Shown piece after piece: positions 14,728 to 23,622 of a DNA stretch of 35,234 bases. The stretch spans positions 1 to 35,234 of IMG/VR virus record IMGVR_UViG_3300035188_000731; one strand, 5' to 3'. A program made the translations under genes and the position numbers. The DNA comes from a virus. The notes beneath the pieces were generated by a model that did no database searches, was not told the origin of the DNA, and saw nothing but the letters and a program-made list of their open reading frames with translations. Each line of letters opens with the position of its first letter. Position 1 is the first letter of the stretch.

Positions 14728-16590
14728 ATGAGCGAACGCGCACCACGGAGGTACACGGACGGAACTGTCACCTTTGAGGGTGGCATTGACGCTGGCGTGA
14801 TGCCGTCTGAGGTGGACAAGAATCAGGTGGCGTTCGCGGTCAATGCCAACTTCCGACAGGGGTTTGTCTCATGCCGCCCCGGCTTCGTTCAGAAGAATTA
14901 CGATCTGTGTGTCACCATCACGGCTGACAACGATCAGGTTACCGCTGACCAGACGAACGTCACCGCTGATGGCTGGTCGGAAGACTGTTACGGACCTCAA
15001 TCGATAAGCGGCACGTTCCAGTGTGCGCTTCCTTACATTGCCGACGATGGACGCACGTTCATCCTGATGCTGATCAGCGGCGAGGTCTGGTTCTACGACG
15101 TTGCCCAGAACAAGGCTCAGAACCTGAGTGTTTCTGATGATCTGAAGAATCCGTCGAATCTGCTCGATGGCTGGATGGTTCAGGCTGAAAACTTCGTCGT
15201 CATTCAGGATGGATTCAGCAGGCCGCTGATCTTCAACGGAACGAATCTGCGCCGTGCTGCGGATGACGAAATCAAGTGCGGCAAGGTCATGGCCTACGTC
15301 AATGGCCGCATCTGGTACGCGCTGCCGAATGGATTCTCTTTCCGAGCGACTGACATCGTTTATGGGGATGGAACGCGAGCCAGTGTTCTCAAAGAAACCG
15401 AGAACACCTTCCTTAATGAGGGCGGAGACTTTGCGGTTCCGTCGGATTCAGGCGGCATCACGGCGATGGCAGTCCCAGGCGATCCTGACACATCGCTCGG
15501 CCAAGGTCCGCTTTTAGTCTTCACACCTCGATACGTCTTCTCGGTTCAAGCGCCTGTTGATCGTGATGTTTGGAAGAACCTGAACTATCCGATTCAGGCT
15601 ATCAGCTTGCTTACGAGCGGCGCACTCGGCGCTCGTTCCGCCATTACCATCAATGGCGATGTCTTCTACCGCGCTGTCGATGGCGTTCGTTCGTTCATCA
15701 TCGCTCGACGCTCGTTCACCGATTGGGGCAACACCCCGATCAGCAGCGAGATGCTCAACGTCATTGAGAACGATCAGACGAATCTCCTGTGGGCCAGTTC
15801 TGCGGTCGTGTTCGACAATCGGTTGCTGATGACCTGTCAGCCTCGGTACGATGCCGAGGGCGTCATTCACAAGGCGATGGCGGTCTTGGACTTCGACCTG
15901 ATTACGTCGATGCGGAAGAAGTTTCCGCCTGCTTGGTCTGGAATCTGGACCGGACTTGATGCGCTTCAGGTTGTTAAGACTGAGAACGCCTACGGCGATC
16001 AGTGCTTCTGCATCGCTCGCGGATCGGACGGAACGATTCAAATCTGGGAGATTACCAAGGGCGAGAAGTTCGACAACAACGTCGCCGAGGGTAAGAAGGA
16101 AATCGAATGGCTGGTTCAGAGCCGTGCCTACAACTTCGAGGTTCCGTTCGGTCTGAAGCGTCTGGACTCGGGCGACTTGTTCATCGATCAGCTTGAGGGC
16201 GATGTTTCGTTCAACGTCACCTATCGCCCCGATCAGTATCCTGGTTGGATCGAGTGGATCGACTTCTCCGAATGCGCGACGACGACGCAGTGCTTGGATC
16301 TGTGTCCGCTGACGAACTTCAAGCCGCAGTATCGCCCGAAGATGCGCTTTCCGACGCCTTCGGATCTGCCGTGCAATGAGACGATCAGCACACCGGCTCG
16401 CAACCTTTACGAGGTTCAGGTGATGCTCAATATCATCGGGTATTGCCGGATCAAGAGCTTGCGAGTTCACGCTTACGATGTTCAGGAACCGAGTGTCGGT
16501 GAGTGCCGGACAGTGTATCCGGCCTGCACACCGCTTGATGTCTGTGATATCAACCCGCTGACCTACACCTCGGAAGCCGTTAACCCTTAA
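14728..16590 (+). CDS. Propeller-like tail hub/nozzle candidate
   Basis: The 620-residue beta-rich protein begins with TVTFEGGIDAGVMPSEV and FAVNANFRQGFVSCRPGF. An insertion of repeated TITADN/VTADQ/VTADG units follows (about residues 69-86). The rest has many short strand blocks of propeller type, such as FQCALPYIADDGRTFILMLI, GEVWFYDV, LLVFTPRYVFSVQ and ITINGDVFYRAVDGVRSF. Proteins of this style in uncultured short-tailed phages occupy the place of tail tubular protein B/nozzle, but I assign this by size, fold impression and neighbours only. The C-terminus is cysteine-rich (ECATTTQCLDLC). It follows the fibre gene by three bases and has no Shine-Dalgarno sequence (TTAAACC before ATG). Confidence 0.6.
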   Translation: MSERAPRRYTDGTVTFEGGIDAGVMPSEVDKNQVAFAVNANFRQGFVSCRPGFVQKNYDLCVTITADNDQVTADQTNVTADGWSEDCYGPQSISGTFQCALPYIADDGRTFILMLISGEVWFYDVAQNKAQNLSVSDDLKNPSNLLDGWMVQAENFVVIQDGFSRPLIFNGTNLRRAADDEIKCGKVMAYVNGRIWYALPNGFSFRATDIVYGDGTRASVLKETENTFLNEGGDFAVPSDSGGITAMAVPGDPDTSLGQGPLLVFTPRYVFSVQAPVDRDVWKNLNYPIQAISLLTSGALGARSAITINGDVFYRAVDGVRSFIIARRSFTDWGNTPISSEMLNVIENDQTNLLWASSAVVFDNRLLMTCQPRYDAEGVIHKAMAVLDFDLITSMRKKFPPAWSGIWTGLDALQVVKTENAYGDQCFCIARGSDGTIQIWEITKGEKFDNNVAEGKKEIEWLVQSRAYNFEVPFGLKRLDSGDLFIDQLEGDVSFNVTYRPDQYPGWIEWIDFSECATTTQCLDLCPLTNFKPQYRPKMRFPTPSDLPCNETISTPARNLYEVQVMLNIIGYCRIKSLRVHAYDVQEPSVGECRTVYPACTPLDVCDINPLTYTSEAVNP

Positions 16591-16596
16591 AACAGC

Positions 16597-17319
16597 ATGC
16601 CAAACCTTACGCTCATCACGCTGACTCCGCCGAGTTTGCCCATCGGGTATTGCCCGTCCAACTACCAGCAGTTGGCCAACGATGTCATCAGCGGTACCCA
16701 GGCGAACTTCAACAGCGCCATTGGAAACTCGTTCTTCAACTTTGGTCCGACGACTCCGACGCTGAACAATCAGGTTTACCCGTGGTTGGACAACAACGGT
16801 AACTGGTGGGTCTTTCAAGGTGGGTATTGGTCGAGGGAGAATCCTGTCGCCGCAAACAGCAGCGAACGCCGCATCTTTGTTGGAACGAGTGCCGATGTCC
16901 TCTCTTACGATGGTGGCGACGGAACGGTTTACTCTGGCAATCCTTACGCCGGTTCGATGTGGGCTATCGATACGAATTTCGAAGCTCGATTCCCGGTTGG
17001 CGCTGGAACGTTCGCTGCAAGTGGCGTGGTTAGTGTCAATGGAACGACCACCTCGACCGCTGTTGCCGGTGAGGACAAACACACGCTTGTCACCGCCGAG
17101 ATGCCGTCGCACACGCATCAGATTCTCGACCAGTACATCAACCTTACTCAGCGCGGATCGGCTGATACGAGTGTGTTCAGCGCGACGAACCGTTCGGAAG
17201 GCGTGGCCAACCTGTTGCCGACCACTTCGTCCGGTGGTGATGCGCCGCACAACAACCTGCCGCCGTTCTACGGTGTTTACTTCATCAAGCGAACCGCCCG
17301 AGTCTACTACACCAAATGA
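16597..17319 (+). CDS. Collar-type fibre/receptor-binding protein
   Basis: The 240-residue protein has a specific N-terminus (PSLPIGYCPSNYQQLANDVI), an aromatic-rich middle (WLDNNGNWWVFQGGYWS) and a C-terminal collar-type pattern: FEARFPVGAG, DKHTLVTAEMPSHTHQI, GGDAPHNNLPPFYGVYFIKR. This ExPSHTH...PHNNLPPFxxxYFI signature is shared by tail-collar and microcystin-dependent-type proteins, where the histidines bind metal inside the fibre trimer. It probably forms a short adhesin on the tail. The stop overlaps the next start. Confidence 0.75.
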   Translation: MPNLTLITLTPPSLPIGYCPSNYQQLANDVISGTQANFNSAIGNSFFNFGPTTPTLNNQVYPWLDNNGNWWVFQGGYWSRENPVAANSSERRIFVGTSADVLSYDGGDGTVYSGNPYAGSMWAIDTNFEARFPVGAGTFAASGVVSVNGTTTSTAVAGEDKHTLVTAEMPSHTHQILDQYINLTQRGSADTSVFSATNRSEGVANLLPTTSSGGDAPHNNLPPFYGVYFIKRTARVYYTK

Positions 17320-18287
17320 AGCTGATCGTCCAAGATATCAGGTCAACGATTGCTCGGGCTATCGGCGTTTGCGTCGATGACGCGCGCGTTTACGACTACA
17401 TCAATCAGGCTTGCCGCCGACTGCTTCACAAGGGCCTGTGGGCTGGTGCGTACGGACGTTTCACGATCCACACGGTCGGTGGATGCATCACTTGGCCGCG
17501 TCAGATCGAGACGATTGAAGCTATCGCCGATTGTTGCGGAGTTGGAACGGTTCGCAATCAGTGGTTCGAGTTTCAGGAAACCGGATATGGCCTTCTCAAT
17601 GGAAATCAAGTGTGCGTCGGCAAGCAGCTTATTGATCGTGGCACTGTGGTTAGTTACCGCGACATGTCTGGCGGTACTAACAGCTATCTTCGAGTCTACC
17701 CTGGCGACGCTTCGGATGTCGGCAAAACCATCACCTTGCAGGGCGTCGATCAGAACGGGCAGTGGATTCGAACCCAGAGCGGTGGAGTCTGGATCGATGG
17801 CGAGAAGCTGACGCTCGCTTTGCCGTACGTTCAGTCTACCAAGAAATTCATCGAACTGACAGGAGTCATTCGTGAGGCGACGAACACGGTCAGTCGTTTG
17901 TACGAGTACAATGCGACGACTGCTCTGGAGACGGATCTGGCAGTTTACGACCCCGATGAAACTTTGCCGCAGTATCGTCGCAGCTACCTCGCGGATCGTT
18001 GCAACAACGAGGAGGACAAGCCTGTAACGGTGATGGCGAAGATGCGCCATATCAACGCGACGAGCGTGAATGACTACCTCATTCCTCCGTGTCCTGATGC
18101 CATCAAGCTGATGGTCATGGCGATTCGGAAGGAAGAGAACGATTTGATTCAGGAAGCAGTGGCCTACGAAGCCAAAGCTGTTCAAGCTGTGCAGGAGCAG
18201 ACGATGCAGTATTTGGGCGACGCTGTTCACACGATCCGAATGGTCGGAGTCGGGTTGAATGGCGGTGGGTTTTCACAATGGTTCTGA
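17316..18287 (+). CDS. Head-to-tail connector/adaptor candidate
   Basis: The 323-residue protein starts with a helical part (IRSTIARAIGVCVDDARVYD, YINQACRRLLHKGLW) and continues with a long beta region (RFTIHTVGGCITWPRQIETI, SYLRVYPGD, ITLQGVDQNGQWI). It ends in a helical segment PDAIKLMVMAIRKEENDLIQ, then EAVAYEAKAVQAVQEQT. This helix-beta-helix layout resembles tail tubular A/adaptor proteins that join portal and tail in short-tailed phages. The assignment rests on layout and on its neighbours. The start overlaps the previous stop (ATGA), and the next gene follows after a clear AAAGGA. Confidence 0.55.
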   Translation: MKLIVQDIRSTIARAIGVCVDDARVYDYINQACRRLLHKGLWAGAYGRFTIHTVGGCITWPRQIETIEAIADCCGVGTVRNQWFEFQETGYGLLNGNQVCVGKQLIDRGTVVSYRDMSGGTNSYLRVYPGDASDVGKTITLQGVDQNGQWIRTQSGGVWIDGEKLTLALPYVQSTKKFIELTGVIREATNTVSRLYEYNATTALETDLAVYDPDETLPQYRRSYLADRCNNEEDKPVTVMAKMRHINATSVNDYLIPPCPDAIKLMVMAIRKEENDLIQEAVAYEAKAVQAVQEQTMQYLGDAVHTIRMVGVGLNGGGFSQWF

Positions 18288-18300
18288 TAAAGGATAATTT

Positions 18301-19131
18301 ATGGCAATAGGACTTGGAGCTGCAATTCTGGGTGGAGCGGGAATCTCCGCTGCCGGTAGTTTGCTCGGCGGGCTTTTCGGCGGACGCAAGCCGAAGGTGC
18401 CTGAGCTGAAGCCGATCAACTTCGAGCAGGAACAGACCAACGCTATCCGGCAAAACATTGCCGCGCTTGAACCTGCCACGAAGTTGGCTGAGAAGACGAC
18501 CGCAGCCGAACAGTCATTGCTTGAAACCCAGCTTCGTCGCGCGATTCCCGGTTACGATCAGATCGTGCAGCAGGCCAGCAAGAATATCGGTGCCGCTCTG
18601 TCCGGCGAGCTTTCGCCCGAGGTTTCAGCTCAGGTTCAACGCTCGACCGCTGGACGCGCTCTTTCTGGTGGATTTGGTGCTGGTTCTGGATTCGGTCGTT
18701 CGCTTACCGCGCGCGACTTGGGTCTGACATCGATGCAGCTCCAGAATCAGGGTCTTGCTCAAGCTCAGAACTTCATCCAACAGCAGCGCGCATTCGGAAT
18801 GGCTCAGCCGTTCTCGGTGAGCAGCATGTTCATTACTCCTGCTCAGCGGATCGGTGCAATTCAGGAGCAGCAGGCCAGAATGTACGGACGCGATTTGACA
18901 GCCGCCCAGGTTGCTGCTGCTCCGTCGCCGATGGCTCAAGCTGCTCAGACTGCATTCACCAATTTTGGTGGAACTGTTGGCGGCGCTTTAACACAGTATG
19001 GACTGTCGCAAGCGTTGATGTCGGACTACTCCAACATGATGCGTCAAACGCCTCAAGTCGCTGCTCCGAATCTGATGGCTCCTCCGCCGTCTTTAACCGC
19101 TCCTTCCGTTGGCTTTGGTGGAACTCCCTGA
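18301..19131 (+). CDS. Internal virion/ejection-type protein with glycine-rich hydrophobic N-terminus
   Basis: The 276-residue protein opens with a Gly/Ala-rich hydrophobic stretch (AIGLGAAILGGAGISAAGSL, LGGLFGG) able to insert into a membrane. Helical, glutamine-rich sequence follows (QTNAIRQNIAALEPATKLAE, AQNFIQQQRAFGMAQPF), with a loose methionine/proline-rich tail (NLMAPPPSLTAPS). This is characteristic of small internal virion proteins released with the DNA. One of the clearest ribosome-binding sites in the window (AAAGGA, seven bases before ATG) precedes it. Three such proteins in a row resemble the ejection-protein block of short-tailed phages. Confidence 0.55.
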   Translation: MAIGLGAAILGGAGISAAGSLLGGLFGGRKPKVPELKPINFEQEQTNAIRQNIAALEPATKLAEKTTAAEQSLLETQLRRAIPGYDQIVQQASKNIGAALSGELSPEVSAQVQRSTAGRALSGGFGAGSGFGRSLTARDLGLTSMQLQNQGLAQAQNFIQQQRAFGMAQPFSVSSMFITPAQRIGAIQEQQARMYGRDLTAAQVAAAPSPMAQAAQTAFTNFGGTVGGALTQYGLSQALMSDYSNMMRQTPQVAAPNLMAPPPSLTAPSVGFGGTP

Positions 19132-19134
19132 TTT

Positions 19135-20442
19135 ATGGCCGACCAATCTCTTCAAGCATTTCAGCTAGGTGCAAATCTGTTCGACCGCGCGCAGACGCAG
19201 GCGCGATTGGTGGAGCAGTTCCAGATGCAACTGGCTGATCAACAGATGCGTAAGCAACAGGCGGATCTTCAGAATAAGATTCAGCTCAACGCTTACAATC
19301 AAGCACTGGATGAGCAGGCCAAGCTAACTGAAGATTACGGCAACATGCAGACCAATCTGCAACTGCGCGACGAATTCTTCAGGAATCCAAAGGCTGAGTT
19401 TCCCAAATTTCTTCCGGTTAAGTCCAAGGCAAATCAGAACGTCATGTTCCAGATAAGCCAACAATTGGACAATTACGCTCCGCGCGCGCGACTCCAGAAA
19501 TCGCTGCAAACCATAGAAAACAAGCAGCTCAGCGATGCCGCTGATATTCAGGAGTTGTTCAATGTCAAAGTTGTAACCCCAGAAGGTTCTATTGATCAGG
19601 CTGTTTTTGATCAGTACATGCCGAGGCTTTTGGAAACCCGAAAGCTGAAAGATTACAGCCCAGACGTAAGGGCGGCGTACACCCAGACAAACAGCACTCT
19701 TCCGTTTGAACAGCGTATTGGAGATGCAATCAAGCTGGCCAAGGAACGCGGAAAATCTTCAACTGAAAGAACCCAGGAGAGGAACGCTGAACTCGCCATC
19801 TCTGAGTACACATCTGCATTTGGAAAACCGGACGAGCAAACTGATGCGTTTATCAGAAACAACGCTTTGACCGGAAAATGGAAAACACCAGATGGAGATG
19901 CAGAAAAACGACTCACCGCAGACGAAACTATTTCCAGAAAATCTAGCGATTTGGTCAAAAAACTTGATGAGTTTGAGAATAACTATGGACCTCAATCCAT
20001 TCAAAAGTATGTCGGCATCATCGATGGAAGGGTGACTGACATTAAAAAGCGTTTGGCTGGAGCAAAGACTCAAGAGGAAAAAGATGCTTACGCTTTGCTG
20101 CAACGGTTCCAAGATGAGTTTAACTCTGTTGCCTTTGCGAAATCTGGAAAAGCTGTAACAAATCAAGAAATGCAGCGCTTGTTGGCTGCTCTTGGCAACG
20201 TCAAGAGCCAAAACTTTGCTGACGATGTTCGCAATTTTGCGGTAATGGCGACTGAAGATTTGTACGGAACAATTCGCTCACTTAAAGATACTTATCGAAT
20301 TCCTCCTACACAGGTCAAATTCGCCAACGAACTTGTCACCCGTTACAAGCTTCCTCTGACTCCGTTTGGTCAGCAGCAATCCACCACTGCCGCACCTTCG
20401 TCTGGTGGCATAAAGATCGAATCCGTTGAAGTCATCCCGTAA
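19135..20442 (+). CDS. Internal virion-type helical protein
   Basis: The 435-residue protein is mostly helical and charged. It has a Q-rich coiled coil at the N-terminus (QFQMQLADQQMRKQQADLQN), a middle with KSSTERTQERNAELAISEYT and VKKLDEFENNYGPQSIQKYV, and a C-terminal low-complexity linker (GQQQSTTAAPSSGG). No enzyme motif is seen. It lies between two other ejection-type genes, starts three bases after the upstream stop, and has no Shine-Dalgarno sequence. By eye its coding sequence around 19750-20200 is richer in A and T than the genes before it, which may mean a separate origin. Confidence 0.55.
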   Translation: MADQSLQAFQLGANLFDRAQTQARLVEQFQMQLADQQMRKQQADLQNKIQLNAYNQALDEQAKLTEDYGNMQTNLQLRDEFFRNPKAEFPKFLPVKSKANQNVMFQISQQLDNYAPRARLQKSLQTIENKQLSDAADIQELFNVKVVTPEGSIDQAVFDQYMPRLLETRKLKDYSPDVRAAYTQTNSTLPFEQRIGDAIKLAKERGKSSTERTQERNAELAISEYTSAFGKPDEQTDAFIRNNALTGKWKTPDGDAEKRLTADETISRKSSDLVKKLDEFENNYGPQSIQKYVGIIDGRVTDIKKRLAGAKTQEEKDAYALLQRFQDEFNSVAFAKSGKAVTNQEMQRLLAALGNVKSQNFADDVRNFAVMATEDLYGTIRSLKDTYRIPPTQVKFANELVTRYKLPLTPFGQQQSTTAAPSSGGIKIESVEVIP

Positions 20443-20448
20443 TAACTT

Positions 20449-23121
20449 ATGCCAAAATTTGCTGTAACGGTTAACGACAACGGCGTTCGCAAGCGCGTTG
20501 TTTTGGAGTCCGACACGCAGCCGACTGAATCCGATGTTCTGTCTGCGTTGCGTGGATCGGCGCAGCCGGAAGTTCAACCCTCTGTTCCGCAGGTTGAAGC
20601 TGCCGCTGCTGTTGGATCGACAGCTCAGTTGAATCAGGCAGTTCAGGATGCTTCTCAAATTGGGCAGAGGCAGTTGGCCACTGGGGCATTCATGCCATCA
20701 GTCGATCAGGAGAAGCTTAGGCAAGATATTGGCACTGCCACTACAACCGCTGCCCGCGTTGCTCCCGCGCTTGCAGCGGCTCCTCTTACTGGTGGCATGT
20801 CAATTCCGGCCATGATGGGAACTGGAGCTTTGTCTTCAGCAATCGGAGAGGCTGTTGGTCAAACGCTCGAAAAGCTTTTTGGAAGGAGAGAAGATTACTC
20901 TGGTCGAGAGATTGCCGCATCCGCTGTTACAGGAGTCGCCCCAATACTTGCCGGTGGAGGAATTCTAAAGCCGCTGGCAAACATTGCCATGCAAGGCGCT
21001 GGTGGTGTTGCCGGAGAGGCTGTTAGAACCGGAGAATTCAAGCCAGAGGCTGGAATTGTTCCTGCGGCATTAACTGCTGGATTTCAAGTTCCCGGTGCAA
21101 TTGCTGGTCGAGCCGGTGCTGGATTTGAACGCGCTGCAGAACGCGCTGCAACGGTCGAAAGAATTGGGGAGGGAGTTCAGCCTACGTTCGGTCAGGCAAT
21201 GCCTCGTTTCGCTGGTCTTGAATCGAGAATTGAATCTCGCGCTGGCATGCCGCCAATCACCGAGCAGCTCGCTCGTCAAGGTGAGCAGATCAAGACCGCA
21301 GTTCAAAAGCTGACTGGTGTTGCAGCCGAAGGAGCTAACACGTTGACTCAAAAACTTCTTGGCGCACTGAGTGCCAATGAAATTGACGACATCGCAAACG
21401 CTTCAAGAAACCTGAAAGATGCGGAAACCGTTTTGGAATCTGCTCGCGGACAAGCGCAGAAACAGGCTCAGCAACGAGCGGTAGATCAGGCGCGTCAGGC
21501 ATATCAGGACACGGTGAAAAACACCCTGTTCAAAGGTCAGGACATTTCCGCGTTTCGCGTTGTGCCTGCTGGCCAACAAATTGAATCGCTCGCCGATCAG
21601 GCGAAGAAGGCAATCAAGGCTGAGGCAAACAGAATCTACGGACCTGCCAATGCGGTTGAAAACTCTCAGAAGTTCGACCTGTTTAAGCCTGTTGGCGACA
21701 ACCCTTCTTTTGCAGCTCAAGCAAATGAACTGTTGGCCCAGATTCCAGACATTCATGCCTCTGGCTTGAAAGAGGCTAGAAAGCTGTTGTCGAGGACTGA
21801 GACGGTAATGACTCCATCGTCGATGGACCCAACTCGGCCTGTGACAGTTTCGGTGCCGCAAAAGGCCAGCTTGAAAGAGCTGAAAGACCTTCGAGATGAG
21901 CTTTACGATTTTGCTGATTATGCTGGTGAAGCCATTGGAACTGGGCAGCAGAGGCAGGTCAAAAATCTCGCAACGACTCTTTCCCAAACGATTGCCGATC
22001 AGGCTCCTGAAGCCATAGGTGCTGAAGCCGCTGCTGCAAGAGCTGCTGGCGATGAGTTTTATGCGGCGACTCGACCGAAGCTGAATCTTTTCGGGGTTCG
22101 CAGGGCGTTTGCTCCAGAAACCATGGAACGTGGCCAACTTGGTCAGGCAATGGTCAGTGGAGTCAAAGCTCAAGGTTTGCTTGCTCCTGAATTTGCCAAT
22201 GTCGAATCGCTTGTTAACACGCTGAAATCCCGTGGAGTTGCAAACGCACCTGATCTTCAGGATGTGTACTCGTCTATCCGGTCTGGAATTGTCAGCGATG
22301 CAACGGACAAGGCCACCGGAGCAATCGATTACAAGAAGCTTGCTGGAACGATCAACAACCTAGAAGCGCAGAGTCCTGGTGCGCTTGAAAAGATCGGTCT
22401 TGGATCAAAAGATCAGCTTTCCAAGTTCGTCGATTTCCTTGAAAGCACCGGCCAGAAAACTGGTCCTCAAGCGTTGCTGGACATCTTACAGACCAAAACG
22501 CCTGCCGGATTCGCTGTCGCATCTGAAGCGGTTCAGTTGCTTCCGAACGTGAAGGATGTCGGATCTGTTGTTCGATATCTTGAACGCGAGGCGGTTGCTG
22601 GAAACAAGTTGGCCAAAGAAGCGTTGATTTCGACTCGGGCCAAAGAGATTGAGGACATCCTTTTGGCCGAGACTGTTCTGGGTGGAAAAGGTCCAAACCT
22701 CAAAGGTATCTCCAAAATCAAGCGGTCTGAACAGATCCTTGGGCCAACTCTGTACAGGCAAATCGTTGACGACATCATTCCTGGCTACAAAACCATCTTG
22801 ATGGCTGAACGGGCTGCTGGTGGTGGCGGTGCGCTTGTCTCTGGCCAAGCGGCTGAAGAGTTGGTTGCTGGAATTCCTCAATCAGCTCTTAAGGTTGCTG
22901 CTGGAAAGCCGGTTGAAGGAATCATGGGCGTCATCGGCAATGCGGTGAATGCTGGATTCTACAATGTCGCTGCGAAGGCGCTGGCTCGTGCATCTGGCTC
23001 TGCTGGATATCGTAGCGCGGCAGATACGGCTCGAATTTTTGAGAAGTTCTCAAACATCCCCAGGGCGTCACTTTATGATGCGTTGAGCAAGTACGCTGAC
23101 ACCGGGGAACTGCCGAAATGA
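20449..23121 (+). CDS. Large internal virion/ejection protein
   Basis: At 890 residues this is the largest protein in the window. It starts with a small beta/alpha segment (KFAVTVNDNGVRKRVVLESD) followed by repeated Gly/Ala-rich hydrophobic stretches around residues 100-230 (APALAAAPLTGGMSIPAMMG, GVAPILAGGGILKPLANIAM, GIVPAALTAGFQVPGAIAGR). Long helical Ala/Gln/Lys-rich regions come next (SARGQAQKQAQQRAVDQARQ, then QSPGALEKIGLGSKDQL). Near residue 790 there is another hydrophobic stretch (AERAAGGGGALVSGQAAEEL). This matches DNA-ejection proteins that form a channel across the host envelope. No lytic transglycosylase motif is visible. The stop overlaps the next start. Confidence 0.62.
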   Translation: MPKFAVTVNDNGVRKRVVLESDTQPTESDVLSALRGSAQPEVQPSVPQVEAAAAVGSTAQLNQAVQDASQIGQRQLATGAFMPSVDQEKLRQDIGTATTTAARVAPALAAAPLTGGMSIPAMMGTGALSSAIGEAVGQTLEKLFGRREDYSGREIAASAVTGVAPILAGGGILKPLANIAMQGAGGVAGEAVRTGEFKPEAGIVPAALTAGFQVPGAIAGRAGAGFERAAERAATVERIGEGVQPTFGQAMPRFAGLESRIESRAGMPPITEQLARQGEQIKTAVQKLTGVAAEGANTLTQKLLGALSANEIDDIANASRNLKDAETVLESARGQAQKQAQQRAVDQARQAYQDTVKNTLFKGQDISAFRVVPAGQQIESLADQAKKAIKAEANRIYGPANAVENSQKFDLFKPVGDNPSFAAQANELLAQIPDIHASGLKEARKLLSRTETVMTPSSMDPTRPVTVSVPQKASLKELKDLRDELYDFADYAGEAIGTGQQRQVKNLATTLSQTIADQAPEAIGAEAAAARAAGDEFYAATRPKLNLFGVRRAFAPETMERGQLGQAMVSGVKAQGLLAPEFANVESLVNTLKSRGVANAPDLQDVYSSIRSGIVSDATDKATGAIDYKKLAGTINNLEAQSPGALEKIGLGSKDQLSKFVDFLESTGQKTGPQALLDILQTKTPAGFAVASEAVQLLPNVKDVGSVVRYLEREAVAGNKLAKEALISTRAKEIEDILLAETVLGGKGPNLKGISKIKRSEQILGPTLYRQIVDDIIPGYKTILMAERAAGGGGALVSGQAAEELVAGIPQSALKVAAGKPVEGIMGVIGNAVNAGFYNVAAKALARASGSAGYRSAADTARIFEKFSNIPRASLYDALSKYADTGELPK

Positions 23122-23429
23122 AAACCTCCCTCTCTAAAAAAGGTAACACCTACAAGGGGCGTAAGGTGACGCTCAACAAGCCGTTCTACACTCCTGGTGA
23201 ACGGAAGAAGAGCGCGGTGTACGTCAAGAATCCGGCTGGCAAGGTTGTCATCGTCCGCTTCGGCGATCCGAACATGGAAATCAAACGCGACAATCCTGAG
23301 CGTCGTAAGAACTTCCGCGCGCGGCATAACTGCGCCAGCGCGAAGGATAAAACGACGCCCAAGTATTGGAGCTGCGCCGCTTGGATTCTGGCGATTGTTC
23401 TGTCGGTTTTAACCTCAAACCCTATTTGA
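23118..23429 (+). CDS. Small basic conserved phage protein with unusual hydrophobic C-terminus
   Basis: The 103-residue protein contains KSAVYVKNPAGKVVIVRFGD, PNMEIKRDNPERRKNFRARH and NCASAKDKTTPKYWSC, a pattern I know from many marine and freshwater phages, where proteins usually end near the YWSCxxW motif. Here 15 hydrophobic residues (ILAIVLSVLTSNPI) follow, possibly a membrane anchor or a read-on after loss of a stop. The His and two Cys could bind a metal. Function is not known to me. The start overlaps the large ejection protein gene (ATGA). Confidence 0.65.
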   Translation: MKTSLSKKGNTYKGRKVTLNKPFYTPGERKKSAVYVKNPAGKVVIVRFGDPNMEIKRDNPERRKNFRARHNCASAKDKTTPKYWSCAAWILAIVLSVLTSNPI

Positions 23430-23433
23430 ATTT

Positions 23434-23622
23434 ATGGACAAGATGAAACTTGGTGGTGGCGGGCGTTACGAAAAGCTGATCGGCAGTCTTGAGAAGAAGG
23501 GTGTGCGCGATCCGAAGGCTTTGGCCGCATGGATTGGCCGTTCTAAGCTAGGTAAAAAAAAGTTTCAGTCTTTGGCGGCAAAAGGCCGTCGCCGAGCGTT
23601 GCGCGAGAAAGCCAACGCTTAA
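23434..23622 (+). CDS. Small basic conserved phage protein
   Basis: The 62-residue, Gly- and Lys-rich protein reads GGGGRYEKLIGSLEKKGVRD, PKALAAWIGRSKLGKKKFQS, LAAKGRRRAL. The GRxxKLxxxLxxKGVxDPxALAAWIGRxKxGKKxFQ pattern is common in phage genomes and may bind nucleic acid, but has no assigned role that I know. It starts four bases after the previous stop. Its TAA overlaps the TAA of the convergent HNH gene within TTAA (23619-23622). Confidence 0.65.
   Translation: MDKMKLGGGGRYEKLIGSLEKKGVRDPKALAAWIGRSKLGKKKFQSLAAKGRRRALREKANA

Noticed and set aside
15514-17250. 578-codon minus-strand open frame
   Set aside because: It lies wholly opposite two clear plus-strand tail genes and its product is Arg/Val-rich antisense-like sequence without motifs.
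17343-18230. 295-codon minus-strand open frame
   Set aside because: Antisense to the connector-like gene, with no start context or recognisable domain.
21403-22173. 256-codon minus-strand open frame
   Set aside because: Antisense to the large ejection protein and rich in Ser/Arg/Leu with no motif.
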